Shown one piece after another: positions 34,118-42,929 of a stretch of 64,000 bases of DNA. The translations under genes and the position numbers were made by a program. A model generated the notes under the pieces. The model saw only the letters and a program-made list of their open reading frames with translations. It made no database searches and was not told where the DNA came from. Positions within the stretch are counted from its first letter, which is position 1. The number at the start of each line of letters is the position of its first letter. The stretch is from CAWKEY01 sp963848675 (GTDB lineage Bacteria; Pseudomonadota; Gammaproteobacteria; Methylococcales; Methylomonadaceae): NCBI GenBank assembly GCA_963848675.1, contig CAWKEY010000044.1:340553-404552 (forward strand), read 5' to 3'.

Positions 34118-35494
34118 ATGTCGGCACCGAAACATCTTATTTCTCCTCTCCCCTATTTTGCCGATAGTGCTGAGCTTTTTGCGCCAATAGCAGGCAGGCC
34201 CTGGTCTGTATTTCTGGATAGCGGCTACCCGTCCAGCAATCAAGGCCAATACGATATTATTGCAGCGGATCCGGTCTGTACTCTGGTTACGCATGGCGAA
34301 ATCACCGAAATTACGCGCCATGGCGTTTCCACACTGTCGGCAGAAGATCCGTTTGATTTGGTTAAGCAACACTTGCTACCTGGTTTTAAAGGCTTAGACG
34401 GTTTGCCTTTCAATGGCGGCGCCATCGGCTATTTTTCTTATGATTTGGCACGCCGGCTGGAAAAATTGCCGGTGCTAGCCGCTGATGCAGAGCATATCGC
34501 TGAAATGGCCGTCGGCATTTATGAGTGGGCGCTTATTGTTGATCATCACCAGCAAAAAAGCTTTTTGGTTGGCCGGGTCGACGATGCTCAGCAATGGCAA
34601 GCCTTAATCAGCCAGTTCAGCGCATTGCCCTCAAAGCAACATCCCGAGGCTTTCAAGGTGTTTGGCGATATTAAAGCCAATATGGATAAACCCGCGTATG
34701 CGCATGCATTTAACCGGATCAAGCACTATCTGAAGGAAGGCGACTGTTATCAGGTCAATCTGACGCAGCGTTTTGCCGCGGCCTGCGAGGGCAGTCCCTG
34801 GACAGCTTATCAAAGCTTGCGCGAATTAAATGCGGCGCCCTTTAGTGCTTACTTGAGTTTGCCGGAAGTGCAAATTCTAAGCTCATCTCCCGAGCGGTTT
34901 TTGAAAGTGACCGATGGTATCGTTGAAACCAAGCCGATTAAAGGCACGCGTCCTCGCAAACCGGATGACCTGGAAGATCTGCAGCAAATCCGATTGCTGG
35001 AAAACAGCAAAAAAGACAGGGCGGAAAATCTGATGATTGTTGATTTGCTGCGCAACGACATCAGCAAAACCTGCAAAAGCGGTTCGGTAAAGGTGCCGGT
35101 CATTTTTGATGTGGAAACCTATGCGACCGTGCATCATTTGGTGAGTACGATAACCGGCGTGCTGGCCGATGATAAACATGCCCTGGATTTGTTAAAAAGC
35201 TGTTTTCCGGGCGGGTCAATTACCGGCGCGCCCAAGATACGCGCGATGCAAGTGATTGAAGAACTTGAACCGCACCGGCGTGGCGTCTATTGCGGGGCTA
35301 TTGGTTATATGGGGTTTGACGGCAATATGGACACTAATATTGTCATCAGAACGCTGGTGCATTCCAAAAACAGCGTCCGCTTCTGGGCGGGCGGAGGCAT
35401 CGTGAATGATTCGGTCATGGAGGACGAATATCAGGAATGTTTTGATAAGGCTGCTGCAATGCTCAATCTCTTGCGGCAATTTACCGTAAAATGA
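34118..35494 (+). CDS. pabB: Aminodeoxychorismate synthase component I
   Basis: 458 residues of the chorismate-binding family. Contains GGAIGYFSYDLARRLE in the N-terminal half, the catalytic loop ETKPIKGTRPR with the lysine that distinguishes PabB from anthranilate synthase, LMIVDLLRNDISKTC, and GGSITGAPKIRAMQVIEELE. It aminates chorismate on the way to 4-aminobenzoate, needed for both folate and tetrahydromethanopterin. Its placement among cofactor genes, 100 bp after MfnF and overlapping MfnE by 4 bp, suggests supply to the H4MPT branch. No PabA or PabC is in the window. Confidence 0.92.
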   Translation: MSAPKHLISPLPYFADSAELFAPIAGRPWSVFLDSGYPSSNQGQYDIIAADPVCTLVTHGEITEITRHGVSTLSAEDPFDLVKQHLLPGFKGLDGLPFNGGAIGYFSYDLARRLEKLPVLAADAEHIAEMAVGIYEWALIVDHHQQKSFLVGRVDDAQQWQALISQFSALPSKQHPEAFKVFGDIKANMDKPAYAHAFNRIKHYLKEGDCYQVNLTQRFAAACEGSPWTAYQSLRELNAAPFSAYLSLPEVQILSSSPERFLKVTDGIVETKPIKGTRPRKPDDLEDLQQIRLLENSKKDRAENLMIVDLLRNDISKTCKSGSVKVPVIFDVETYATVHHLVSTITGVLADDKHALDLLKSCFPGGSITGAPKIRAMQVIEELEPHRRGVYCGAIGYMGFDGNMDTNIVIRTLVHSKNSVRFWAGGGIVNDSVMEDEYQECFDKAAAMLNLLRQFTVK

Positions 35495-36042
35495 TCGTTA
35501 TCAAGCTGGGTGGCAGCCTGGAAAAATCCAGTGCCCTGCTGCGCTGCCTGAATACCGTTGAGCAAAGCTATCAGGGCAGGGCAGTGATAGTGCCTGGCGG
35601 CGGCGCATTTGCTGATCAGGTCAGAGATGCGCAGCAGCGCTGGCATTTCGATGATGACACGGCGCATGCGATGGCCATTTTGGCGATGCAGCAGATGGCT
35701 TTGCTTTTTAAAGGGCTTAAAGCCAATTTTGCAGTCGCTGCTTCCATTGCCGATATACAGAAACGGTTAAACCAGCAAAAAATCGTCATCTGGTCACCAG
35801 ATGGTGTTGAACTTGCTGATGCCGGCGTTGCGGCGAACTGGGACATTACTTCAGACAGTCTGGCCGCCTGGCTGGCGAAAGCACTTTCAGCGGAAGAGCT
35901 GATTCTGGTCAAGTCTGCCGCAATTGATGTAAATTCAGACCTAACGGCGCTTGCCGGACAAGGCATCGTCGATAAAGCTTTCTGCGCTTTTATTGAGCAA
36001 GCCGCCTATAAACTAAAAATTATTAACAAACACGATTTCTAA
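35491..36042 (+). CDS. mfnE: Amino-acid-kinase-fold kinase, MfnE-like
   Basis: 183 residues. The N-terminal MIVIKLGGSLEKS and VIVPGGGAFADQVRD are the phosphate-binding loops of the aspartate/glutamate/uridylate kinase fold, shortened as in MfnE, which phosphorylates the aminomethyl-furan phosphate to a diphosphate in methanofuran synthesis. WDITSDSLAAWLAKAL is the typical downstream Asp-Ser motif. The start overlaps the pabB stop (ATGA) and the stop overlaps the next start (TAATG). The assignment relies on size, fold and neighbours. Confidence 0.82.
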   Translation: MIVIKLGGSLEKSSALLRCLNTVEQSYQGRAVIVPGGGAFADQVRDAQQRWHFDDDTAHAMAILAMQQMALLFKGLKANFAVAASIADIQKRLNQQKIVIWSPDGVELADAGVAANWDITSDSLAAWLAKALSAEELILVKSAAIDVNSDLTALAGQGIVDKAFCAFIEQAAYKLKIINKHDF

Positions 36043-36740
36043 TGGCCGACTATAACAAATCCCCTGCATCAACAAACGATCTGGCAAAAAAATCGCTGGA
36101 TTTCATTGGCCGGTTTTTGGCAAGAAAAATCAAACATGTCTATTACAGCGCCCGGGAATCAATTGGTGATCATAAGCGGGTGATAGTGGTGGCTCAGGTT
36201 GAACAGGCCTGCCAAAGTCTGCAGGAAACCCGGGATGAATTTGAAGATGCGTTGGAGCGTTTTAAGGCTTTAATTAGCGTCAGCGAAACAACGCTGGATC
36301 ACAAATACAATCAGCTTAACAGGCAGTACCAGTTTTGCCGTGCCAAATCCCAAGCGGTCAGCGAAAGAATCAAAGCCATTGAGGAAGTCAGCGAGGCATT
36401 ATTTGTTGAATGGGAACGAGAGCTGGATGAATACAGCAATCGCTCCTTGCGTGTGCGTAGCAGTCAGCAATTAAAAACAGCCAGACAAAATTATGCCCGG
36501 CTGATTAAGTCCATGCAACGGGCCGAAAGTAAAATTCAGCCGGTGCTGTCTGCTTTTAAAGATCAGGTCTTATACCTTAAACATAACCTCAATGCCCAGG
36601 CAATTGCAGCATTGCGGCATGAATTTATTGAAATCGGTATCGATATTTCGCAGCTGATTTATGCCATGGAGCAGACAATAGCCGAGGCAAGTCAGTTTGT
36701 TGCCGTGTTAGTGGAGCAAAAAGCCCTGCCTAAGCCATGA
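36042..36740 (+). CDS. Coiled-coil protein of unknown function, coupled to the MfnE-like gene
   Basis: 232 residues, not recognised. Mostly charged, predicted helical and coiled coil from about 50 to 170 (VEQACQSLQETRDEFEDALE, AESKIQPVLSAFKDQ), without signal peptide, membrane helix or cysteine motifs. Its start overlaps the preceding kinase stop by one base, so it is translated with the methanofuran genes. It could be a structural or regulatory partner of the cofactor enzymes, or simply an operon passenger. Confidence 0.75.
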   Translation: MADYNKSPASTNDLAKKSLDFIGRFLARKIKHVYYSARESIGDHKRVIVVAQVEQACQSLQETRDEFEDALERFKALISVSETTLDHKYNQLNRQYQFCRAKSQAVSERIKAIEEVSEALFVEWERELDEYSNRSLRVRSSQQLKTARQNYARLIKSMQRAESKIQPVLSAFKDQVLYLKHNLNAQAIAALRHEFIEIGIDISQLIYAMEQTIAEASQFVAVLVEQKALPKP

Positions 36741-36743
36741 TGT

Positions 36744-37169
36744 TTACAATTTGTAGAGCAGATCGTTGGCCTTATCTTTTGGATCGGTGTCTTTGCCCGT
36801 GTGTCTTTCCTGGTCTATTCTTTCCTGACTAAATTTGGCAATCATTTCCTCCCACGAGGAATACTGCGTGTAAGCCTTAACCCCGGCATTTTTACGCTCT
36901 TGGTAGATTTCCTTGCCTTGGGCAATGATTTCGTCAGGATTTTTACCATCGACACTATCCAGGAATTCAGCATCATTTTTTTGAGCATCGCGGATAGTCC
37001 AGAACGATACTTCAAATTCAATACGTTTATCTTCCGGCAGACGGTTTTTTATAGATTTTACAGATTTATAGGCAGTACGGCTCGTGTGGCCGTTAATCTC
37101 AAGCCCATTGCCGCAAGCAATTAGTGTTGTGCAGCCAAGAATGATCAGAAGAGTCAGTAGTTTCTTCAT
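36744..37169 (-). CDS. Small lipoprotein of unknown function
   Basis: 141 residues with a lipoprotein signal (KKLLTLLIILGCTTLIAC), the lipobox cysteine at about residue 19. The mature part is hydrophilic (NGLEINGHTSRTAYKSVKSI, FEVSFWTIRDA). It resembles small DUF6694-type lipoproteins only loosely. Convergent with the preceding gene, 3 bp apart, and divergent from the GTPase pair. Probably membrane-anchored in the periplasm. Confidence 0.75.
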   Translation of the reverse strand: MKKLLTLLIILGCTTLIACGNGLEINGHTSRTAYKSVKSIKNRLPEDKRIEFEVSFWTIRDAQKNDAEFLDSVDGKNPDEIIAQGKEIYQERKNAGVKAYTQYSSWEEMIAKFSQERIDQERHTGKDTDPKDKANDLLYKL

Positions 37170-37281
37170 TTTAAAGTAACCTCAAAGTTAAGTACGTACC
37201 CATTTTGGTATTTATAATTATGTAACCCCATTAACAAACTAAGTAAAATGGTCGGTTATTATAAACCCAAGCCAACTTCCT

Positions 37282-39021
37282 ATGCTGGAATTTATCCAAT
37301 TACTTAAACAGCGTTACCAGACGGTTTTGAGTCCACCGAGCAAGGATTCCAACACAGCCCTCTATCAAGAGCGGATAGATGAGCTGGTGCTTGCCGAGGC
37401 TTTTGTCCGCAAAGGCCAGCTCTTGGCGATGGCGCCTGAAAAACCGTTACAAATTGCTGTGGTCGGACCAACGCAGGCAGGCAAAAGTTCGTTAGTGAAT
37501 GTGCTGCTAAACAGCAGCATCGCCGGCGTCAGTCCCTTGGCAGGTTATACGGTTCATCCTCAGGGATTCTGCAATGCTGTCAGTATTCCCGATTGCAGCG
37601 GTTTACAGCACTATTTCGGCCGTTTCCAGCAGTTGCAGCAATCCCAATTAATTCAAGACCGGCATGACTGCTATTCCTTAACTGAAAATCCAGGTAATTC
37701 AGACTATTTGCCGCACTGCGTATTATGGGACACGCCCGATTTTGATTCGATAGACTCGGCCAATTATCGCGAAGGCGTTATCAGGACTATCGCTTTAGCC
37801 GATATGGTCATTCTCGTGGTCAGTAAAGAAAAATATGCCGACCAAACGGTCTGGGACATCATGTCCGCGCTTGAAGTCTTGCAGCAGCCGACAGTAATCT
37901 GTCTGAACAAGCTGGTTGAAGGTTCGGAATCCATATTGATTCATTCATTAAAGGAAAAATGGCAGCAGGCCAGACAGGACAAATTTCCGGAAGCGGTGCC
38001 GCTGTTTTATCACAAAGATACAGGGCTGCCGACTTGGCCTGAATCCAAACAGAAATTGTTGATGCAGCTCGCTGCCAAAGTCAACCCCGCACAACATGCA
38101 CGCAATGAGCAGAAGTTGCTGCAACAGCACTGGCAAGCCTGGCTGGAACCGGTTGTTGCTGAGCATCAGGCTCTAAGGGATTGGCATGAACTGGCCGATC
38201 TGGTCATTCAGCAGGCATTGGATAGTTATCAGCGTGATTACCTGAATCATCCTCATCACTATGAAACTTTTCAATGCGCGCTGGCGGAGTTGTTAAACCT
38301 GCTGGAAATACCCGGTTTGGCCACTATTCTCGCGGGCACCCGCAGAGCCTTGACCTGGCCGGTCAAACAGCTCATCAAGCTCGGACGCAAAAGCTTGCAC
38401 ATGACCGACAGCAGTCACGAAGTCGCTTTATTAAACCAAATAGCGGAGCACACGCTGATACAACTGGCGGACAGATTGCTGGATAAAGCCGAGCAAAGCC
38501 AGCAAAATCGATGGTGGAAAGATGCCGGCATGACTTTACGTAGCCAGCGGCAGGCGATTTTGCAGGATTTTAACCAGGCGGTAAAAACGTATCATGCCGA
38601 TTTTCAACAGGACGTTGAAAAGGCTGCACATCGAATGCACCAAAAACTACAGGAGCAACCGATCGTCTTAAACAGTCTCCGCGCCACCCGGGTCACCACA
38701 GATGCAGCCGCTCTGGCGCTGGCATTGCACACCGGCGGCATTGGTGTGCATGACTTGCTTGTGGCGCCGGCTATGTTAACAATCACATCCTTGCTGGCCG
38801 AAAGCGCTATCGGCACCTATGTACACCGGGTTGAAGCCGAATTAAAACAGCATCAACTCAATACCGTGAAACAAATGTTATTTGTTCAGAGCATCCGCAA
38901 GAACCTCGCGAAACTGCCCGAATCGGTATCCTATATCAACTACTTTAATATTTCGCCCGAGCAACTTCAGGCGGCTGAACTACAACTCAAAGAAAAGCGA
39001 CATGGCTTACGATTACTCTGA
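37282..39021 (+). CDS. Large P-loop GTPase (dynamin-like/Era-like), first of a coupled pair
   Basis: 579 residues. G1 is VVGPTQAGKSSLVNVLL (residues ~59-75), G3 is LWDTPDFDS, G4 is VICLNKLVEG (NKxx, without the usual Asp). The long C-terminal part (about 270-579) is helical, with a hydrophobic stretch LHTGGIGVHDLLVAPAMLTI that could insert in a membrane, followed by a terminal coiled region. The next gene encodes another GTPase and overlaps by 20 bp. Pairs of large GTPases with helical membrane-associated stalks recall bacterial dynamin-like pairs, but the function is unknown. Confidence 0.8.
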   Translation: MLEFIQLLKQRYQTVLSPPSKDSNTALYQERIDELVLAEAFVRKGQLLAMAPEKPLQIAVVGPTQAGKSSLVNVLLNSSIAGVSPLAGYTVHPQGFCNAVSIPDCSGLQHYFGRFQQLQQSQLIQDRHDCYSLTENPGNSDYLPHCVLWDTPDFDSIDSANYREGVIRTIALADMVILVVSKEKYADQTVWDIMSALEVLQQPTVICLNKLVEGSESILIHSLKEKWQQARQDKFPEAVPLFYHKDTGLPTWPESKQKLLMQLAAKVNPAQHARNEQKLLQQHWQAWLEPVVAEHQALRDWHELADLVIQQALDSYQRDYLNHPHHYETFQCALAELLNLLEIPGLATILAGTRRALTWPVKQLIKLGRKSLHMTDSSHEVALLNQIAEHTLIQLADRLLDKAEQSQQNRWWKDAGMTLRSQRQAILQDFNQAVKTYHADFQQDVEKAAHRMHQKLQEQPIVLNSLRATRVTTDAAALALALHTGGIGVHDLLVAPAMLTITSLLAESAIGTYVHRVEAELKQHQLNTVKQMLFVQSIRKNLAKLPESVSYINYFNISPEQLQAAELQLKEKRHGLRLL

Positions 39022-40624
39022 TTTAGTTGCAAAAACAAAGCACTGGGCGCAGCAGGCCGCTGCCTCAGGTTGGATTAATAAAGAGTCAGCACAACAGCTT
39101 GGTGATTTTGATAGCAGAACCCCCGATGCCTTGTTTAATCCTCGCGATTCCAGACCGTTGATTGTGGCCTTCATGGGCGGTACCGGCGTCGGTAAAAGTT
39201 CCCTGCTGAATCGGCTGGCCGGCAAAGCCGTTGCCAGAACCGGTATAGAACGGCCGACATCGCGCGAAGTTACTCTCTATCATCATCAATCTGTGGCGAT
39301 ACAGCACCTGCCGGGCAATCTACCCATCGACCGCATCAAAATAGCCCAGCATGATGAGGTAGCGAAAAAAAACATCATCTGGATTGATATGCCGGATTTC
39401 GACAGCACCGAACACAGCAACAAAGACCTGGTTTTGCAATGGCTGCCGCATATCGATGTACTCCTTTACGTCGTAAGTCCTGAACGCTACCGGGATGAAA
39501 AAGCCTGGCGTTTGCTGCTTGCCGAAGGCAGTCGGCATGCCTGGTTGTTTGTCATGAATCAGTGGGATAGAGGGCAGATTGAACAATATGAAGACTTCAA
39601 AAAGCAATTGCATAAAGCCGGTTTTGTGGAGCCGATAATCTTTAAAACCACCTGTGCAGAAGTCGTCCAAGCCGATGAATTTCAGGCCCTCGAAACAACC
39701 ATCCAAGCTTTGGCAACCGGCCACATTATTGAACAACTGGAACAACGCGGTTTGCAGATACGCAAAGATGATTTAAAACACAAACTGCAAAATCATATCG
39801 GATTATTGGGCGCCGAGCAGGCTGTTCAGCAAACACAGGCATTATGGCAAGAACAATGGCAGCGTACCGCGGCACTTTTGCAACAAGGCTTTAGCTGGCC
39901 CATGCAGCAATTGGCAAACTATTACGCCAGCCATGCTGCTGATCTAATAGCAAATCCCGCCACCGCCAAATATACATCGACGCGGGCAGAGTTAAAATTA
40001 TGGGACGACTGGGCAGAGGCCCGGTTTGACGATGCCCTGGATGAATTCGTACTGAATGTCGATCAACAGGGAATTCCAGTCATGCCGCTTAAAAAACAAC
40101 TGGCTTCAATCCGCGACAAGGCGCCCAAAATCATCCAGACCCAAACCGAACTGGCAGCCCGACAGGCCTTGGCAAACCCCGGCAACGTCTTGCAGCGCGC
40201 TTTTTTGAAATTTATGCGCGTGTGTGAAATCTTTCTACCCTTAACGGCCATCGTTTGGGTGGGATATAAAGTTTTTATCGGTTATTACACCAGCAACATG
40301 AACGACGTGGCTTATCTGGGCGTGGATTTTGCCATACACAGCACCTTGTTGATCGCCGTAACCTGGCTGACGCCCTTTTTTATCCTGAAAAAATTAAAAC
40401 CCTCCCTGGAAAAAAGTGCCTTGAAAGGAATAAATAAAGGCTTGATCAACGCGATAAGCCTGATCGATAACGAAATTTCAGCCGTGATTGAGCGCTTCAA
40501 CCAGGAACATGCCGAACAGGTAAAACAATTGGCTGAAATTATCAGTGATTGCAGCGTTGATGAAAAGGGCAGGGAACTATCAATAGCAAACAACAGCCCT
40601 TTAACCCGAATGCTTATCAACTAA
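39002..40624 (+). CDS. Large membrane-associated P-loop GTPase, second of a coupled pair
   Basis: 540 residues from the ATG beginning MAYDYSDLVAKTKHW (AGAAAAGCG upstream); the longer open frame lies inside the first GTPase. G1 is FMGGTGVGKSSLLNRLAGK, G2 region SREVTLYHH, G3 IDMPDFDS, G4 VMNQWD. Helical stalk from ~250, then two likely membrane helices (IFLPLTAIVWVGYKVFIGYY and HSTLLIAVTWLTPFFIL, residues ~410-470) and a helical tail. The shared 'DxPDFDS' with its neighbour suggests an old duplication. A membrane-remodelling or stress role is inference. Followed by ssrA. Confidence 0.82.
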   Translation: MAYDYSDLVAKTKHWAQQAAASGWINKESAQQLGDFDSRTPDALFNPRDSRPLIVAFMGGTGVGKSSLLNRLAGKAVARTGIERPTSREVTLYHHQSVAIQHLPGNLPIDRIKIAQHDEVAKKNIIWIDMPDFDSTEHSNKDLVLQWLPHIDVLLYVVSPERYRDEKAWRLLLAEGSRHAWLFVMNQWDRGQIEQYEDFKKQLHKAGFVEPIIFKTTCAEVVQADEFQALETTIQALATGHIIEQLEQRGLQIRKDDLKHKLQNHIGLLGAEQAVQQTQALWQEQWQRTAALLQQGFSWPMQQLANYYASHAADLIANPATAKYTSTRAELKLWDDWAEARFDDALDEFVLNVDQQGIPVMPLKKQLASIRDKAPKIIQTQTELAARQALANPGNVLQRAFLKFMRVCEIFLPLTAIVWVGYKVFIGYYTSNMNDVAYLGVDFAIHSTLLIAVTWLTPFFILKKLKPSLEKSALKGINKGLINAISLIDNEISAVIERFNQEHAEQVKQLAEIISDCSVDEKGRELSIANNSPLTRMLIN

Positions 40625-40704
40625 AACTTTGCATCAATGAAAGCATCGTGAAGAATATTTTTTAACAAAATGGAATTTACATGGAAACCAATACTCATAT
40701 TTAG

Positions 40705-40710
40705 TACTAT
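40705..40710 (+). promoter_or_regulatory. Possible -10 element of ssrA
   Basis: TACTAT lies 10 bases before the mature tmRNA 5' end. No good -35 stands at the usual distance; TTTACA at 40676-40681 is too far (23 bases). Tentative. Confidence 0.35.
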
Positions 40711-40720
40711 ACACAGTTAA

Positions 40721-41112
40721 GGGGGCGACATGGCTTCGACGTGGGTAGCGAAACCTTAAGTGCATGCCGAGGACTGTACACCTCGTAAAATCTACAGAAA
40801 AAAAGTATTCGCAAATGACGAAAACTACTCAATGGCTTTAGCTGCTTAAAACCAGCACCATTCCTCTGACTATCTGTGCTTATGCGGGTAGAGTTGTTAA
40901 TAGCCTCCGGGCTAAGCGGAACGCTCAGAGGTCATCTACATAAGATCGCGCTGAAATCTGTCCGGTGTGGATGCGCTAAAATCTTACGGAATCGCTGACA
41001 GTTTTCTTGGCCCGACGGGTAGCTGGCAGTTAAATCAAAAGTGCGGGACAAGCATGTAGACCTTACGGCGGAGTACTTGCGGACGCGGGTTCAATCCCCG
41101 CCGCCTCCACCA
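40721..41112 (+). ncRNA. ssrA: Transfer-messenger RNA (tmRNA)
   Basis: One-piece tmRNA of about 392 bases. The 5' end GGGGGCGACATGGCTTCGAC pairs with the 3' CGCCTCC before ACCA (encoded CCA at 41110-41112), and the T-arm GCGGGTTCAATCCCCGC is present. The resume codon GCA at 40811 starts the tag reading frame, encoding ANDENYSMALAA and ending at TAA 40847-40849; this is the usual ANDENY...ALAA proteolysis tag. Rescues stalled ribosomes together with SmpB. Confidence 0.97.
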
Positions 41113-41116
41113 ATTC

Positions 41117-41157
41117 CAAAAACCGGCTCAGCCTCAACAGGGCGGCCGGTTTTTTTA
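41117..41157 (+). terminator. Intrinsic terminator after tmRNA
   Basis: AAAAACCGGC, about 18 loop bases, GCCGGTTTTTTT. Starts five bases after the encoded CCA end. Confidence 0.85.
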
Positions 41158-41311
41158 TGCCTGGCGGGTTTTAACGGAGCCGATCGCACGGCCGATGAAT
41201 AGATTTGAAGGGCTCCCGGCGCTGATAATCTGCCCCGGGCGCCAATGCTAAAAAATTTCTCGGCACACCGCTGCGCTGCTGGAATTAAACGCTGAATAGT
41301 TCTAAAAACCA

Positions 41312-41966
41312 ATGAAAGTCCTGCTGGACTTTATTCCTTACTACTAAAGTTTCGGAGTTCAAAAAATGCGGCAACACATTGATAAATATATAATAAAGCA
41401 CCCTTAAAGCGCCCGGCAAAAAGCCTTTGTGGTCGATGACGCCGTTGCGGGGCGGTTTGGCAAAAAGATGCCGGGCATCTCGAGCCATTTCGACCATACC
41501 ACCGGACGGCGCATGATGGGGCAGCAAGTGCTGACACTGGGTTTAAGTTGCGATGAGGGCTTTGTACAGTTGGACAGTGAACTGTTTATTAGCCAGACGA
41601 AAGCAATAGAGTTGCATGAGCCGTTTAAAGATGGCCGCAGTGCTGTTGATAAACGCTACAAGACAGCACAGCAACACACGAAGCCTGAGATGGTAACGTC
41701 CATGGTTAATCGCGCTTTAAACACCGGGATATTGGCAGACTACCTACTGGCCGATGCCTGGTTTGGCACCAAGGCAATGATACGGCTAACCCAAGAAACC
41801 TCATTGGTTCCGGTGCTCAGAATGAAGAAAAACAAAATAAAATACCGGATGAGCGAGATTGTTCGCGGCAAGGCGGTGACCCAGGAATCGGCTGTTCAAT
41901 CGCTGTGTGCGTAAAGCGTGGCAACCCATTCACGGTCAGATGTGGCGCGTATCTTACTAATTATTT
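41312..41966 (+). pseudogene. Broken IS4-type transposase
   Basis: One frame reads MKVLLDFIPYY, stop, SFGVQKMRQHIDKYIIKHP, stop, then an open stretch with KAFVVDDAVAGRFGKKMPGI, ADAWFGTKAMI and RMKKNKIKYRMSEI, which are DDE transposase segments of the IS4 group (DD of 'VVDDAV', later Asp in 'LADAWF'). Near 41910 the frame shifts: the next frame continues VRKAWQPIHGQMWRV and stops. Two stops, one frameshift and missing ends show a dead element. No terminal inverted repeats could be defined. It sits just downstream of tmRNA, a common insertion site. Confidence 0.8.
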
Positions 41967-42161
41967 CCAAGTCCATTTGTAGTTACCTATGAATTAATGA
42001 TGCGTGTAGCTCAGGTTTAGAATAGCCTTTATTTTATCAGGGTTTCAAATTGGGAATTGCTGCCATGCCCGCGCCCAATTTGAAACTTTCAATGATTCGT
42101 CCGTTACTTTCAAAACTAAAGCCATTAGAATAATAAGATATTAATCTTCCTGGGCATCATC

Positions 42162-42809
42162 ATGAAATTCAGCCGTTATCCTGAAAAAATCACTCAACGG
42201 ATCATTTTAGGGCTCTTGATTTTCTCTCCCCTACAGGTGTTGGCTGCGGTCGACATCTGGAGCTATAAGCAGGATCGGAATACCTTAAATAACCAGACTT
42301 ACAGTACCGCCGAATCTCCTTTGCCGCCCCGGGGGCTTTATGATTACATCAGAATGGAAATTGTCTGCAAGGATAATACCTTGCAAGCAGTTGTCGATGC
42401 AGGCAGCTTGATCACCTCACAAGGCCGATCATTTAAGTTTGAATATCAGATCGACAACAATGCGCCTGTCAATATAGAGATGAAGACTTTCAAAGACTCG
42501 AAGCGCAGAGGTTATTCGGAAGAGCACGCTAAACGCATCGCTGCTGATATGCTGACGGGGCAATCCATATTCATTCGTGTCAGCACCCTGTTAGGCAGTG
42601 TCCTGTCCGGCAAAATTTCTTTGGAAAATGCGGCCGAACCCATTCAGCGGGTCTTGTCCGATTGCGCTATTACGCCATCCGCTAGCGAACCCGGCGAACA
42701 GCCTGCCTACACCCTGACCGATTTTGAAGAGGATTTTAATAAACTGACGCCCGAACAGCAGCAACAGGTGCTGGATCGCATCAATAAAATCATGATGGAG
42801 ATGCAATAA
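42162..42809 (+). CDS. Secreted/periplasmic protein of unknown function
   Basis: 215 residues with a Sec-type signal (ITQRIILGLLIFSPLQVLAA, cleavage probable near residue 28). The mature domain has FEYQIDNNAPVNIEMKTFKD and two cysteines (IVCKDN and LSDCAI) that could form a disulfide, and ends in a Gln-rich helix (LTPEQQQQVLDRINKIMMEM). Not recognised with confidence. It stands alone between the dead transposase and the restriction locus. Confidence 0.7.
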   Translation: MKFSRYPEKITQRIILGLLIFSPLQVLAAVDIWSYKQDRNTLNNQTYSTAESPLPPRGLYDYIRMEIVCKDNTLQAVVDAGSLITSQGRSFKFEYQIDNNAPVNIEMKTFKDSKRRGYSEEHAKRIAADMLTGQSIFIRVSTLLGSVLSGKISLENAAEPIQRVLSDCAITPSASEPGEQPAYTLTDFEEDFNKLTPEQQQQVLDRINKIMMEMQ

Positions 42810-42929
42810 ACAAGCGTCATGGCCGGGCTTCATTATCTCAACCCATCAATTGAATATCCGCCACCACCGAAACACTATTTTGAAGCTTTAACCGGTGAAG
42901 CTTCTATACGCTTTACGCATTGCGCCTCA

